From NCBI RefSeq assembly GCF_001656035.1, contig NZ_CP010029.1:1330885-1394884 (forward strand): a stretch of DNA of 64,000 nucleotides, written 5' to 3'. A program made the position numbers and the translations under genes. Source of the DNA: Yersinia entomophaga (GTDB lineage Bacteria; Pseudomonadota; Gammaproteobacteria; Enterobacterales; Enterobacteriaceae). Shown here piece by piece: positions 10,276 to 19,226 of the stretch (positions are counted from its first letter, which is position 1; every line of letters starts with the position of its first letter). Under the pieces are notes generated by a model. That model did not search any database, was not told where the DNA came from, and saw only the letters and a program-made list of their open reading frames with translations.

Positions 10276-10996
10276 AGCCTTGCTCCTCCAACTGTTTGAC
10301 TAGCGAGAAGTCACCGGACTTGATAATTTTGCCCTGATACAGCACGTGTACGAAGTCGGGCTTCACGTAATCCAGAATACGTTGATAGTGGGTTACGATG
10401 ATGAAAGCACGTTTTTCATTGCGTAGAGAGTTCACCCCGTTCGCCACGATTTTTAACGCATCGATGTCCAGACCGGAGTCGGTTTCATCCAGAATGCACA
10501 GATCTGGCTCCAACGCCGCCATTTGCAGGATGTCATTACGTTTTTTCTCACCGCCGGAGAAACCAACGTTCACCGAACGAGTCAGCAAATCTTCCGGCAT
10601 CTTCAACAGTTCAATTTTTTCTTCAATGAAATCGGAAAAATCGAAGCGATCTAAAGGTTCTTCTTCACGGTATTTACGTACCGCATTCACGGCCGTTTGC
10701 AGGAAGAAATGGTTACTGACACCGGGAATTTCTACCGGATACTGGAACGCCAGGAAAACCCCTTCACCGGCGCGTTCTTCCGGATCCAGCGCCAACAGAT
10801 CCTTACCTTTAAAGATCACTTCGCCTGCGGTGACTTCATATTCTTCACGGCCGGCCAGCGTGGCGGACAAGGTACTTTTACCCGAGCCGTTCGGCCCCAT
10901 GATGGCATGAACTTCACCGGGTTTGATTTCCAGATTCAGGCCTTTGAGGATCTCGTTGCCTTCTACGCTGACTTTTAAATTCTTGATGCTTAACAT
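10250..10996 (-). CDS. sufC: Fe-S assembly ATPase SufC
   Basis: SufC is a soluble ABC-type ATPase. Its dimerisation on SufB and SufD opens the site for cluster assembly. The 248 residues show the Walker A motif GPNGSGKS (34-41), the signature FSGGEKKR (146-153) and Walker B LCILDETDSGLD (166-177). There is no membrane partner, as expected for SufC. It overlaps sufD and follows sufB after 54 bases. Confidence 0.98.
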   Translation of the reverse strand: MLSIKNLKVSVEGNEILKGLNLEIKPGEVHAIMGPNGSGKSTLSATLAGREEYEVTAGEVIFKGKDLLALDPEERAGEGVFLAFQYPVEIPGVSNHFFLQTAVNAVRKYREEEPLDRFDFSDFIEEKIELLKMPEDLLTRSVNVGFSGGEKKRNDILQMAALEPDLCILDETDSGLDIDALKIVANGVNSLRNEKRAFIIVTHYQRILDYVKPDFVHVLYQGKIIKSGDFSLVKQLEEQGYGWLTDQQ

Positions 10997-11050
10997 GCTG
11001 TTTCCTTTGTGCGCCGTGGCGCAACGCTGTGCGGTGCAAATGCCACGGGA

Positions 11051-12562
11051 TTAACCCACGCTGTGTTCCAGGCTAATGGCGAGCAATTTCTGCGCTTCGA
11101 CGGCAAATTCCAGCGGTAATTCCGAGAAGACATCTTTACAGAATCCGTTGACGATCATCGAGATAGCGTCATCTTCGCTGATGCCCCGCTGCAGACAATA
11201 GAACAGTTGGTCATCGCCAATCTTGGAGGTGGTGGCTTCGTGTTCCAACTGAGCGCTGTTGTTGCGCACTTCCACATACGGGAAGGTGTGCGCGCCGGAA
11301 TCCGGCCCAATCAACATCGAGTCGCACTGGGTAAAGTTACGGGCATTTTCCGCACTCGGTAGGATTTTCACCAGACCACGATAGGTATTCTGGCTATGGC
11401 CGGCGGAAATCCCCTTGGCGATAATGGTGGATTTAGTATTTTTGCCAATGTGGATCATCTTGGTGCCGGTATCGGCCTGCTGATAACCGTTGGTCAACGC
11501 CACGGAGAAGAATTCGCCGATGGAGTTATCGCCCTGCAAAATCACGCTCGGGTATTTCCAAGTAATGGCCGAGCCGGTTTCCGACTGAGTCCACGACATT
11601 TTTGAACCTTCCCCTTCACACAGAGCGCGCTTGGTAACAAAGTTGAGAATGCCGCCGGTGCTGGCCGTACCGGCAAACCAGTTTTGCACCGTGGAATATT
11701 TCACTTCGGCATTTTTGTGCAGAATCACTTCCACCACCGCCGCATGCAACTGATAGGTATCACGCACCGGCGCAGAACAGCCTTCGATATAGCTTACGTA
11801 GCTGTCTTCATCGGCAATCAGAATGGTGCGTTCGAACTGGCCGGTTTTCGCCGCGTTAATCCGGAAGTAGGTAGAAAGCTCCATCGGGCAACGCACGCCT
11901 TTCGGCACGTATACGAAGGTGCCGTCCGAAGCCACGGCGGCGTTCAATGCGGCAAAGAAGTTATCTTTGGCGGGCACTACACTGCCGAGGTATTTGCGAA
12001 CCAGATCCGGGAATTCCTGAATTGCTTCACCAAAAGAGCAGAAAATAATCCCGTGGCCAGCCAGTTTTTCACGATAAGTGGTGGCGACCGAAACCGAATC
12101 AAAAATCGCATCTACCGCCACTTCCGCCCCTTCACGAACCGGAACCCCTAACTGGGCAAAGGCGTTTTCCACTTCTGCGGTGAGATAATCATTGGCGGCG
12201 GTGCCGAGATCTTCGCCGTCGGTCGGCTGCTGCACTGCGCCGGGTTGGGAACCGCAGTTGTCATCGCAGCTACCGCAAGATGGTGCCGAGTAATAGCTGT
12301 AATCCTGATAATCCAGGCTTTGATAGTGGGCTTTCAGCCAATGCGGTTCTTCCATCTCCAGCCAGCTTCGATAAGCACCGAGACGGAATTCCAGCATCCA
12401 CTCAGGTTCGTTACGTTTGGCCGAAATCGCTCGCACCACATCTTCGTTGATGCCTTTGGCCAACTCATCGGTGGCTAAATGGGTAAAGAAGCCTTCTTTG
12501 TAACGACCATCACTGACCCAAGCCTGCACATCATCTGGAACTTCTACATTGCTTCGTGTCAT
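11051..12562 (-). CDS. sufB: Fe-S scaffold protein SufB
   Basis: SufB is the subunit on which nascent Fe-S clusters form, together with SufC and SufD. From ATG 12562 the product is 503 residues, against 495 in E. coli. Conserved blocks include [37 protein letters not shown] and the C-terminal [19 protein letters not shown]. The [10 protein letters not shown] segment carries the variable N-terminal cysteines. A longer start at 12601 would overlap sufA; 12562 matches the E. coli start, although the Shine-Dalgarno there is weak. Confidence 0.97.
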   Translation of the reverse strand: MTRSNVEVPDDVQAWVSDGRYKEGFFTHLATDELAKGINEDVVRAISAKRNEPEWMLEFRLGAYRSWLEMEEPHWLKAHYQSLDYQDYSYYSAPSCGSCDDNCGSQPGAVQQPTDGEDLGTAANDYLTAEVENAFAQLGVPVREGAEVAVDAIFDSVSVATTYREKLAGHGIIFCSFGEAIQEFPDLVRKYLGSVVPAKDNFFAALNAAVASDGTFVYVPKGVRCPMELSTYFRINAAKTGQFERTILIADEDSYVSYIEGCSAPVRDTYQLHAAVVEVILHKNAEVKYSTVQNWFAGTASTGGILNFVTKRALCEGEGSKMSWTQSETGSAITWKYPSVILQGDNSIGEFFSVALTNGYQQADTGTKMIHIGKNTKSTIIAKGISAGHSQNTYRGLVKILPSAENARNFTQCDSMLIGPDSGAHTFPYVEVRNNSAQLEHEATTSKIGDDQLFYCLQRGISEDDAISMIVNGFCKDVFSELPLEFAVEAQKLLAISLEHSVG

Positions 12563-12576
12563 TTCGTTTACATCAC

Positions 12577-12948
12577 TCAAACGCCAAAACTCTCGCCACA
12601 ACCGCAGGCATGCTGAGCTTTAGGATTATTAAATTTAAAGATCTGATTCAGCCCTTCGCGGACATAATCTACTTCCGTGCCATCAATAAAAGGCATCGCT
12701 TTTAACGGTACAAAAATTTTGGCTTCGCCATGCTCGAAAACCAGATCGTCATTGGCAGGGTTTTTTGCCATGTCCATCACGTAGGCAAACCCGGCGCAGC
12801 CGGATTGTTTAACGCCCAGATGCAGCCCTTTCACTTCGGGATCTTGCTGCATTAAGCGGGCAATCTGCGCGGCGGCACTGTCAGTAATGGTGACGCCCTG
12901 CCAATCATTGTCGTCGAGTGAAAATGTACCAACTGTATCCTGTTGCAT
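12577..12948 (-). CDS. sufA: Fe-S carrier protein SufA (A-type)
   Basis: SufA carries clusters from SufBCD to target proteins. The 123 residues keep the three A-type cysteines: Cys51 in SGCAGF and Cys115 and Cys117 in the C-terminal CGCGESF. It is the first gene of the operon and starts behind AAGGTAGG. The upstream DNA has a Fur-box-like palindrome and a candidate promoter, consistent with iron-dependent control known for suf. Overall order sufA-B-C-D-S-E is that of E. coli. Confidence 0.97.
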   Translation of the reverse strand: MQQDTVGTFSLDDNDWQGVTITDSAAAQIARLMQQDPEVKGLHLGVKQSGCAGFAYVMDMAKNPANDDLVFEHGEAKIFVPLKAMPFIDGTEVDYVREGLNQIFKFNNPKAQHACGCGESFGV

Positions 12949-12988
12949 ATGACCTACCTTATCTATCTCAACAACCTTATTAGTTGTT

Positions 12989-13019
12989 ATTATGCTGGTT
13001 GAACCTCACTCGGCGTCAA
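12989..13019 (-). promoter_or_regulatory. Candidate promoter of the suf operon
   Basis: On the minus strand TTGACG (13014-13019) and CATAAT (12989-12994) are separated by 19 bases, slightly long. The elements are otherwise good and lie 40 bases before sufA. IscR or OxyR sites may overlap but were not recognised with confidence. Confidence 0.5.
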
Positions 13020-13040
13020 CACAGATTGTTCACAATGGTA

Positions 13041-13057
13041 GTGATAATAATTATCAC
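13041..13057. promoter_or_regulatory. Fur-box-like palindrome upstream of sufA
   Basis: GTGATAATAATTATCAC is a perfect 17-bp palindrome with a central A. It closely matches the Fur consensus (GATAATnATTATC core). It lies just upstream of the predicted -35, a suitable position for control of suf by iron. Confidence 0.75.
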
Positions 13058-13424
13058 TTCAACCGTTTGTTTTGCAGGGATATTAAGAAAAGTGCCTTTT
13101 TAACCCCGGGTGAGGCGGCAACCTATAAGGAACGCTGCGATGGCCAGAAAAAACGGAAGAGAGTCGCACAATATTATCATTATGAAATCACACAATATAT
13201 TTCATAATAATAACTGAAAACCCTGCATTATTAGAGGCCAATTTCCCTTTACTTCTAATAATTTTAAACATTCATAGGAAATACCTATTTCTACGCTAAC
13301 TTTAGCCGAAAATCCCCCTCGGAGGAAACCTCTACGGCAAAAAGTGACCGATTTGATCGTGAAAAAATAAGCCGTTCGCGGGTAAGGGATTGAATGAAAG
13401 GAAACTGTGTCTGACAAGGATTAA
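13058..13424. other. Gap between the suf control region and menI
   Basis: No gene is supported here. E. coli has the small gene ydiH between sufA and menI, and no homologous frame was found. Short frames on both strands lack ribosome sites and family motifs. Confidence 0.5.
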
Positions 13425-13457
13425 GAAATATTCAGAACCGGCGCTGTCCGGTTCTGA
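13425..13457 (-). terminator. Terminator of the ydiJ-menI unit
   Basis: CAGAACCGG and CCGGTTCTG pair around six bases; the minus strand continues AATATTTCTT. It lies about 38 bases after the menI stop. Confidence 0.7.
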
Positions 13458-13494
13458 AAATACCGCTTCAGATTAGGCAAAATGAAGACAGACG

Positions 13495-13911
13495 CTAGCT
13501 GCCTAAAATTGCCGTAGTGAGACGTGATGTACAGCAAAGCCGATCCTGCTGATCGAAAATCTCGATCTGCCAAACCTGATGAGTACGGCCAGCGTGAACC
13601 GCCCGACACACGCCGCGAACCACCCCTTCCCGCACCGCTCTCAGGTGGTTGGCATTAATTTCCAACCCTACCACCTGTTGATCACATTCGGTGGATAGAT
13701 AACCCGCCATTGAGCCCAGCGATTCCGCCAACACCACAGACGCCCCGCCGTGCAGTAGGCCAAAAGGCTGGCGCGTGCGGTGATCCACCGGCATTGTCCC
13801 TTCGATTTCATTGTCCCCGATGCGGGTAATTTCGATGCCCAAATGGGACACCATGCAACCTTCACCCACTTGATTCAAGTCTGCCAGCGTAGCTGCTCGT
13901 TTCCAAAGCAT
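13495..13911 (-). CDS. menI: 1,4-dihydroxy-2-naphthoyl-CoA hydrolase
   Basis: MenI (YdiI) is a hotdog-fold thioesterase that releases 1,4-dihydroxy-2-naphthoate in menaquinone synthesis. The 138 residues show FGLLHGGASVVLAES with catalytic Glu63 and His54, plus the E. coli-like start MLWKR and the end SSRLTTAIL-type. The start codon overlaps the ydiJ stop by one base (TAATG), indicating an operon in which menI is translated after ydiJ. This arrangement is the same in E. coli. Confidence 0.95.
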   Translation of the reverse strand: MLWKRAATLADLNQVGEGCMVSHLGIEITRIGDNEIEGTMPVDHRTRQPFGLLHGGASVVLAESLGSMAGYLSTECDQQVVGLEINANHLRAVREGVVRGVCRAVHAGRTHQVWQIEIFDQQDRLCCTSRLTTAILGS

Positions 13912-16900
13912 TAAACTATCTCCAATAGAGCCTGTAACGGATGCCTGAGGCTATTTCCTTCCATTCGTTTTACCTGGCTACGGCATGAATAACCCGTTGC
14001 CAGACAGCGTTTTTCCGGCAATTTCTGCAATGCCTGCTGCCATGATAGTTCATAAATTCCGATCGAGTTATGGAGATTCTTCGATTCGTGACCGTAGGTG
14101 CCCGCCATACCGCAACAGCCAACGCTGACGTTTTCCAGCCGCGCGCCGTAGCGTGAAAATATCCCCGCCCACTGCTGCCCGCTGGCCGGTAGCGCGGTGC
14201 TTTCAGTACAGTGGCCAAACAAATACCAAGGTTCATCGTTCAATGGCTGCGCTGGGCTATCCGGCAATGTCGTCTGTAACCATTCATGTACCAGTTGCAC
14301 CTTAAAGTGACCGCGACGCTCTCCAAGCATTTCCTGATATTCATCGCGATAGCACAGTACCAAGGCCGGATCGACGCCCACCAGCGGCATGCCTAATAAG
14401 GAAATTCGATTAAGGAACTCGGCGGTTTTAGTCGCAGTTTTAGCGAATCGCTGTAAAAAACCTTTGATATGTTGGGCTTTACCATTAGGCGAAAACGGCA
14501 GCAAGACCGGATTAAAACCGAGTTTTTCTACCAATCGAACAAAATCAGCCACCACCTGTGCATCGTAATAACTGGTAAAAGGATCCTGTACAATTAGCAC
14601 ATGATGGCTACGTTCTTCATCACTCAGTTTTTCCAACTGTTCCATCGTCATCGTGCTGGCATAGTGGCCGGAAAGCGCCTGTTTCAGGGTCGGCGTCGAG
14701 AGCAGCGGTAAATCCACCATCCCAATACTCCGGCGACTCAGTTCGCTCACCCACGGCTGTTTCAGGAAGAAATTGAACAGGTTGGGCGCCTTGGCCATCA
14801 GCGGCGTATAGCTTTCCACGCCAGCGACCACGTAATCACGCAACGGACGGTGATAACGGGTGTGATACAGCTGCAGGAAGCGCGAACGGAACCCCGGCAC
14901 GTCAATTTTAATCGGGCATTGAGTCGAACAGGCTTTGCAGGCCAGACAGCCTGACATCGCCTCCTTCACTTCATGGGAGAAATCGTAGTCCCCTCGATTG
15001 GCGCGCCAGCTATGTCTGGTTTTTTCGATCAGTCCACGCAGGCTAGGCCGGCGATTAGCCAGGCCGTTTTCCAGTACCAGAGGATCGACGCCCTGTTCGC
15101 TCAGCAAACGCAGCCATTCCCGCACCAATGTGGCGCGACCTTTCGGGGAATGAATGCGGTTGCCGCTGATTTTCATTGAAGGACACATCGGGCTGCGAGC
15201 ATCGAAATTAAAGCATAATCCGTTGCCGTTACATTCCATTGCGCCGCGGAATGACGTGCGCACCGTCAGCGGAATTTGTCGATCCTTTATGCCGCGTTTT
15301 GCCGAGGTATCGACTTTCATCATCGGCGCATCACTGTCTAACGGAGAACAGATTTTCCCCGGATTCAGGCGATTGAGCGGATCGAAAGCAGACTTAATGC
15401 GCCGCAGCTCGTGATACAGTTTTTCACCGAAGAAACCCGGGCTATATTCAGCGCGGAAACCTTTTCCGTGTTCTCCCCACAGTAAGCCCCCGTAACGCGC
15501 AGTCAGCTCGACTATCCGATCGGAAAGCTGTTTCATCAGCATTTCCTGCTGCGGATCGCACATGTCCAAAGCCGGACGCACATGCAGCACGCCGGCGTCT
15601 ACGTGACCAAACATGCCATAACTCAGGTTATGGCTATCCAGCAACTGACGGAATTCGACGATATAGTCCGCCAGATTTTGCGGCGGAACGCAGGTATCTT
15701 CGGCAAAAGGAATGGGTTTAGCCTGACCCTTACTGTTTCCGAGCAATCCTACGGCTTTTTTACGCATACCGTAGATGCGCTCAATACCGGCCAGATCGTC
15801 ACAAATCTGATAGCCAATCACACCGCCCTGCTGCGTAGACATCAATTCATCTAACCGCTGACACAACGAGGCCATTTGCTCGTCGATAAGTTCCCGATCA
15901 TCTCCGGCGAATTCGACAATATTCAGTCCCAATAGCGTCTTATCTGGCACATCGGTGATCAATTCTTTAACTGAATGCCACACAATGTCTTCTCTGGCCA
16001 GATTCAGCACCTTAGAATCCACCGTTTCCACCGACAGCGCCTTGGCTTCCACCATGAAAGGCGCATTGCGCAAGGCCGAATCGAAGGAATCATATTTAAC
16101 GTTCACCAAACGCCGCACTTTCGGCAGACGGGTAATGTCCAGCTTGGCTTCGGTAATAAAGGCCAGCGTGCCTTCCGACCCGCATAGAATACGTGTTAAA
16201 TCAAAAGATTGCAGATCATCACTCAAAACATGGCGCAGATCGTAACCGGTCAGGAAACGGTTCAGTTTGGGGAATTTTTCCAGAATCAGCGCGCGGTTAT
16301 CCCGACAACTCTCCAGCACGCTACGATAAATACGCCCAATTACCGACTCCTCGGCGGCGATCGCTTCGGCCTGAGCAGTTGGCAGCGCGCGAGTATCCAG
16401 CAGTTCGCCCCCCAAAAGCACCGCTCGCAGACCTAAAACATGATCGGACGTTTTGCCATACACCAACGAGCCTTGCCCGGAAGCATCGGTATTAATCATG
16501 CCGCCTAACGTGGCGCGGTTGCTGGTAGAGAGTTCGGGAGAGAAGAAATAGCCGTGCGGACGCAAATATTGATTAAGTTGATCTTTAATCACACCGGCTT
16601 CAACTCGCACCCAGCCTTGCTCAGTGTTGATTTCCAGAATGCGATTCATATGGCGGGACATATCCACCACAATACCGGTATTCAGTGCTTGACCGTTGGT
16701 GCCTGTGCCGCCGCCACGTGGGGCAAAGGTCAAAGATTGAAACGTCGATTCTCCGGCCAAACGACCAATCAGGGTGACATCGGCGGTGGATCGCGGGAAT
16801 ACCACCGCATCGGGCAGCAATTGGTAGATACTGTTGTCCGTTGCCATCGTCAGGCGGTCGGCGTAATCGGTGGCGGTGTCGCCGGTAAAACCGTGTTGCT

Positions 16901-16967
16901 TCAATGCCTTCAAAAAGTCCAGCACCAGCGGTAAGACGCCAGGGGCCTGAGAAATCCGTGGGATCAT
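13911..16967 (-). CDS. ydiJ: FAD-linked oxidoreductase with 4Fe-4S domain, YdiJ (D-2-hydroxyglutarate dehydrogenase type)
   Basis: The 1018-residue product has the same length as E. coli YdiJ. The N-terminal half is an FAD_binding_4/FAD-oxidase C module, with the FAD loop PRGGGTGTNGQAL near 83-95. Then comes a ferredoxin-like segment with CLACKACSTQCP near 665. Last is a CCG-type heterodisulfide-reductase domain with VGCCGMAGTYGHE. Such proteins oxidise D-2-hydroxyacids, and E. coli YdiJ has been assigned D-2-hydroxyglutarate dehydrogenase activity. Being an Fe-S enzyme beside suf may be coincidental. The start MIPRISQAPGV is conserved. Confidence 0.93.
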   Translation of the reverse strand: MIPRISQAPGVLPLVLDFLKALKQHGFTGDTATDYADRLTMATDNSIYQLLPDAVVFPRSTADVTLIGRLAGESTFQSLTFAPRGGGTGTNGQALNTGIVVDMSRHMNRILEINTEQGWVRVEAGVIKDQLNQYLRPHGYFFSPELSTSNRATLGGMINTDASGQGSLVYGKTSDHVLGLRAVLLGGELLDTRALPTAQAEAIAAEESVIGRIYRSVLESCRDNRALILEKFPKLNRFLTGYDLRHVLSDDLQSFDLTRILCGSEGTLAFITEAKLDITRLPKVRRLVNVKYDSFDSALRNAPFMVEAKALSVETVDSKVLNLAREDIVWHSVKELITDVPDKTLLGLNIVEFAGDDRELIDEQMASLCQRLDELMSTQQGGVIGYQICDDLAGIERIYGMRKKAVGLLGNSKGQAKPIPFAEDTCVPPQNLADYIVEFRQLLDSHNLSYGMFGHVDAGVLHVRPALDMCDPQQEMLMKQLSDRIVELTARYGGLLWGEHGKGFRAEYSPGFFGEKLYHELRRIKSAFDPLNRLNPGKICSPLDSDAPMMKVDTSAKRGIKDRQIPLTVRTSFRGAMECNGNGLCFNFDARSPMCPSMKISGNRIHSPKGRATLVREWLRLLSEQGVDPLVLENGLANRRPSLRGLIEKTRHSWRANRGDYDFSHEVKEAMSGCLACKACSTQCPIKIDVPGFRSRFLQLYHTRYHRPLRDYVVAGVESYTPLMAKAPNLFNFFLKQPWVSELSRRSIGMVDLPLLSTPTLKQALSGHYASTMTMEQLEKLSDEERSHHVLIVQDPFTSYYDAQVVADFVRLVEKLGFNPVLLPFSPNGKAQHIKGFLQRFAKTATKTAEFLNRISLLGMPLVGVDPALVLCYRDEYQEMLGERRGHFKVQLVHEWLQTTLPDSPAQPLNDEPWYLFGHCTESTALPASGQQWAGIFSRYGARLENVSVGCCGMAGTYGHESKNLHNSIGIYELSWQQALQKLPEKRCLATGYSCRSQVKRMEGNSLRHPLQALLEIV

Positions 16968-17608
16968 TATGGTTGACCCTATCTATGTTGTTTTCACACA
17001 CGCCATCCGCCGCGCATCACCCTGTCACATCAGCGAATATACGTACTCCAGTGGCAGAAAGGTTAGCCGCTTGTTAATGCTCTTGTCGAATCATTTATGA
17101 CAATTCAGAATGATGAGAAAGGCTTGGCTCATTGCAGGGAGGAATAGAATAATAATTGATTAACGATCAACATTTTATATTGCCCTGCCAACGAACAGAT
17201 CAACTCGCATAGAGTGTAAAAAAGCCCACGTCAGAAACTTTCAGGCAGCAAACGTCGCGGTAAAACCGGCGTTGTAAAACACGAATACGGGGTTGGCATA
17301 AGAAGATGTAAACCATTCCGCGCCGCTGGTGCCATTAGCGTCGAGTCTAGCTCTGCGGCATTCTCTCTCTATAACGCGATACCTCTGTGATATTTCTCTC
17401 AATAGAACGACATCGCTGTAACACCGGCTATTCCCCGAACCAAATGATTCGCGAATGAATCTACCTCACAAAATAAGCGTGCTTTTATTACTCAGCTCCG
17501 TCAGTAAAAATGCTATGAATCTGTTAAATTACGCAAAAATACACCATGATTAGACAGTCAGTCCGAATACGGCGACCTTGCCCTACTTATCGAAACGAGA
17601 ACTCACCG
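16968..17608. other. Divergent intergenic region ydiJ-ydiK
   Basis: About 640 bases contain no supported gene. Promoters for ydiJ (leftward) and ydiK (rightward) must lie here. An in-frame extension of ydiK to 17546 was not accepted, because homology begins at 17609. No repeat or RNA was recognised. Confidence 0.5.
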
Positions 17609-18712
17609 ATGAATTACCCGCAACAACATCGTTACGACTTACCCAAACTCATATTTGGCGTGATATTCATTTTGATAATGATCATTGCCAGCTTCTGGGT
17701 GGTTCAACCCTTTATTTTGGGGTTCGCCTGGGCGGGAATGGTGGTTATTGCTACCTGGCCTTTATTGATTCGTTTGCAGGGGTTACTTTGGGGACGGCGC
17801 TCATTAGCCGTTGTCATTATGACACTGCTGTTAATTCTGCTGTTCGTTATCCCAATTGCGCTGTTGGTCAGTAGCGTTTTGGAAAATAGCGCTCCGTTAA
17901 TTAAATGGGCCAGCAGTCCGGCGAATTTACAGATACCGGAAATGGCATGGCTAAAATCTGTTCCGATGCTCGGTAACAAACTCTACAGCAGCTGGCATAC
18001 CCTGATAGCCGGCGGCGGCAATGCGCTAATGGCGAAAGTTCAGCCTTACGTGGGGGAAACCGCCACCTGGTTTGTGGCTCAGGCCGCTCACGTTGGCCGC
18101 TTCCTGCTGCATCTGACTCTAATGGTGTTATTCAGTATCCTGCTGTATTTCCACGGTGAAAACGTCGCACTGGGGATTCGCCATTTTGCCGTTCGTCTGG
18201 CAGATAAACGCGGCGATGCTGCCGTCATACTGGCGGCGCAAGCCATTCGGGCCGTAGCGTTGGGCGTGGTTGTTACCGCGCTGGTGCAAGGGATTCTGGG
18301 CGGAATTGGACTGGCTATCGCCGGCATCCCCTACGCGATGTTATTGACGGTAGTGATGTTTGTTTGCTGCGTCGCGCAACTTGGCCCCTTACTCGTACTG
18401 GTTCCGGCGGTTATCTGGCTGTACTGGAGCGGGGACAATACTTTTGGCACTCTGCTATTGGTCTGGAGCTGCGTAGTCGGAACGCTAGACGGCGTGCTGC
18501 GGCCAGTGCTGATCCGTATGGGCGCAGACCTGCCTATGATCCTGATTCTGTCTGGCGTTATCGGCGGTTTGCTCTCCTTCGGCATGATTGGCCTGTTTAT
18601 TGGCCCGGTGGTTCTGGCCGTCTCATATCGCCTGGTGAGCGCCTGGATTCATGAAGCGCCTGAGCCGGTAGAAGATGTCGCCGAAGTCGCTAAACACTTA
18701 GATGAACTCTAA
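17609..18712 (+). CDS. ydiK: AI-2E-family inner membrane transporter YdiK
   Basis: This is a polytopic membrane protein of the AI-2E family (TqsA/PerM/YdiK). Its substrate is unknown; in E. coli ydiK has been linked to purine control. The 367-residue product shows VQPFILGFAWAGMVVIATWP near the N terminus and VALGVVVTALVQGILGGIGLA and IRMGADLPMILILSG later. Six to eight hydrophobic helices are evident. The start at 17609 (MNYPQQ) matches the homologues; a longer frame would add 21 unconserved residues. The rprA gene lies just downstream, as in E. coli. Confidence 0.92.
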   Translation: MNYPQQHRYDLPKLIFGVIFILIMIIASFWVVQPFILGFAWAGMVVIATWPLLIRLQGLLWGRRSLAVVIMTLLLILLFVIPIALLVSSVLENSAPLIKWASSPANLQIPEMAWLKSVPMLGNKLYSSWHTLIAGGGNALMAKVQPYVGETATWFVAQAAHVGRFLLHLTLMVLFSILLYFHGENVALGIRHFAVRLADKRGDAAVILAAQAIRAVALGVVVTALVQGILGGIGLAIAGIPYAMLLTVVMFVCCVAQLGPLLVLVPAVIWLYWSGDNTFGTLLLVWSCVVGTLDGVLRPVLIRMGADLPMILILSGVIGGLLSFGMIGLFIGPVVLAVSYRLVSAWIHEAPEPVEDVAEVAKHLDEL

Positions 18713-18718
18713 TAGCAC

Positions 18719-18757
18719 AATGGCTCGTTGGTAATACTGGCGAGCCATTATTTTCTC
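18719..18757 (+). terminator. Terminator of ydiK
   Basis: AATGGCTCG and CGAGCCATT pair around 13 bases and are followed by ATTTTCT. It lies six bases after the stop. Confidence 0.8.
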
Positions 18758-18984
18758 ATTCCCTCCTTGCCCAAATAATAGATAAAGCTTTAGGTTCAAC
18801 ACTCTCCATTCTTTTTTCACGTTAAGAAACTCAAGTTTATTAAAACAGCATTGTTATTCACTATAAAACCGCCCACACTCTTTCATTTAGTCACTGATAA
18901 ACAACCGTTTTTATTAGGATGATTCTTAATGACTATCTAACTTATTTTATTTAAGATTATTATTAATCGACAACTCATTTGAGA

Positions 18985-19088
18985 TGTTTAAATAAATCAG
19001 TAGATTATTGCTTTATCGCAATATCAGCACCGAATACCCTAATTGCTGTGTGTAGTCTTTGCCTATCTCCTATGATGGGCTTTTTTTT
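18985..19088 (+). ncRNA. rprA: RprA small regulatory RNA
   Basis: The segment AATTGCTGTGTGTAGTCTTT (19041-19060) is identical to the 3' half of E. coli RprA. The terminator GCCTATC/GATGGGC plus an eight-T run (19061-19088) follows. The place downstream of ydiK is also that of E. coli rprA. RprA is an Hfq-dependent RNA activated by the Rcs phosphorelay. It frees rpoS mRNA for translation and also targets csgD and others. The 5' half is diverged, so the 5' end given here is set from the usual 105-nt length and is approximate. The 3' end is firm. Confidence 0.88.
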
Positions 19089-19171
19089 GTCTTCCGCGCC
19101 AAATAATGAATTATTGCCTCTCACCCTTATATTCCCAATCAAAAACAGTTTCTAAAGGTTATAAAATTCCA

Positions 19172-19201
19172 GAAAAAAATCCGCAGCCTAAGCTACGGAT
19201 C
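19172..19201 (-). terminator. Terminator of ppsA
   Basis: On the minus strand ATCCGTAGCT and GGCTGCGGAT form a stem with a small loop, followed by TTTTTTTC. It is 26 bases beyond the ppsA stop. Confidence 0.88.
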
Positions 19202-19226
19202 TTCAAAGAATGACGTACCTTAGATA

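Noticed and set aside
16968-17608. Possible extension of YdiK from 17546
   Set aside because: Homology to YdiK begins at 17609, and the extra residues have no conserved character.
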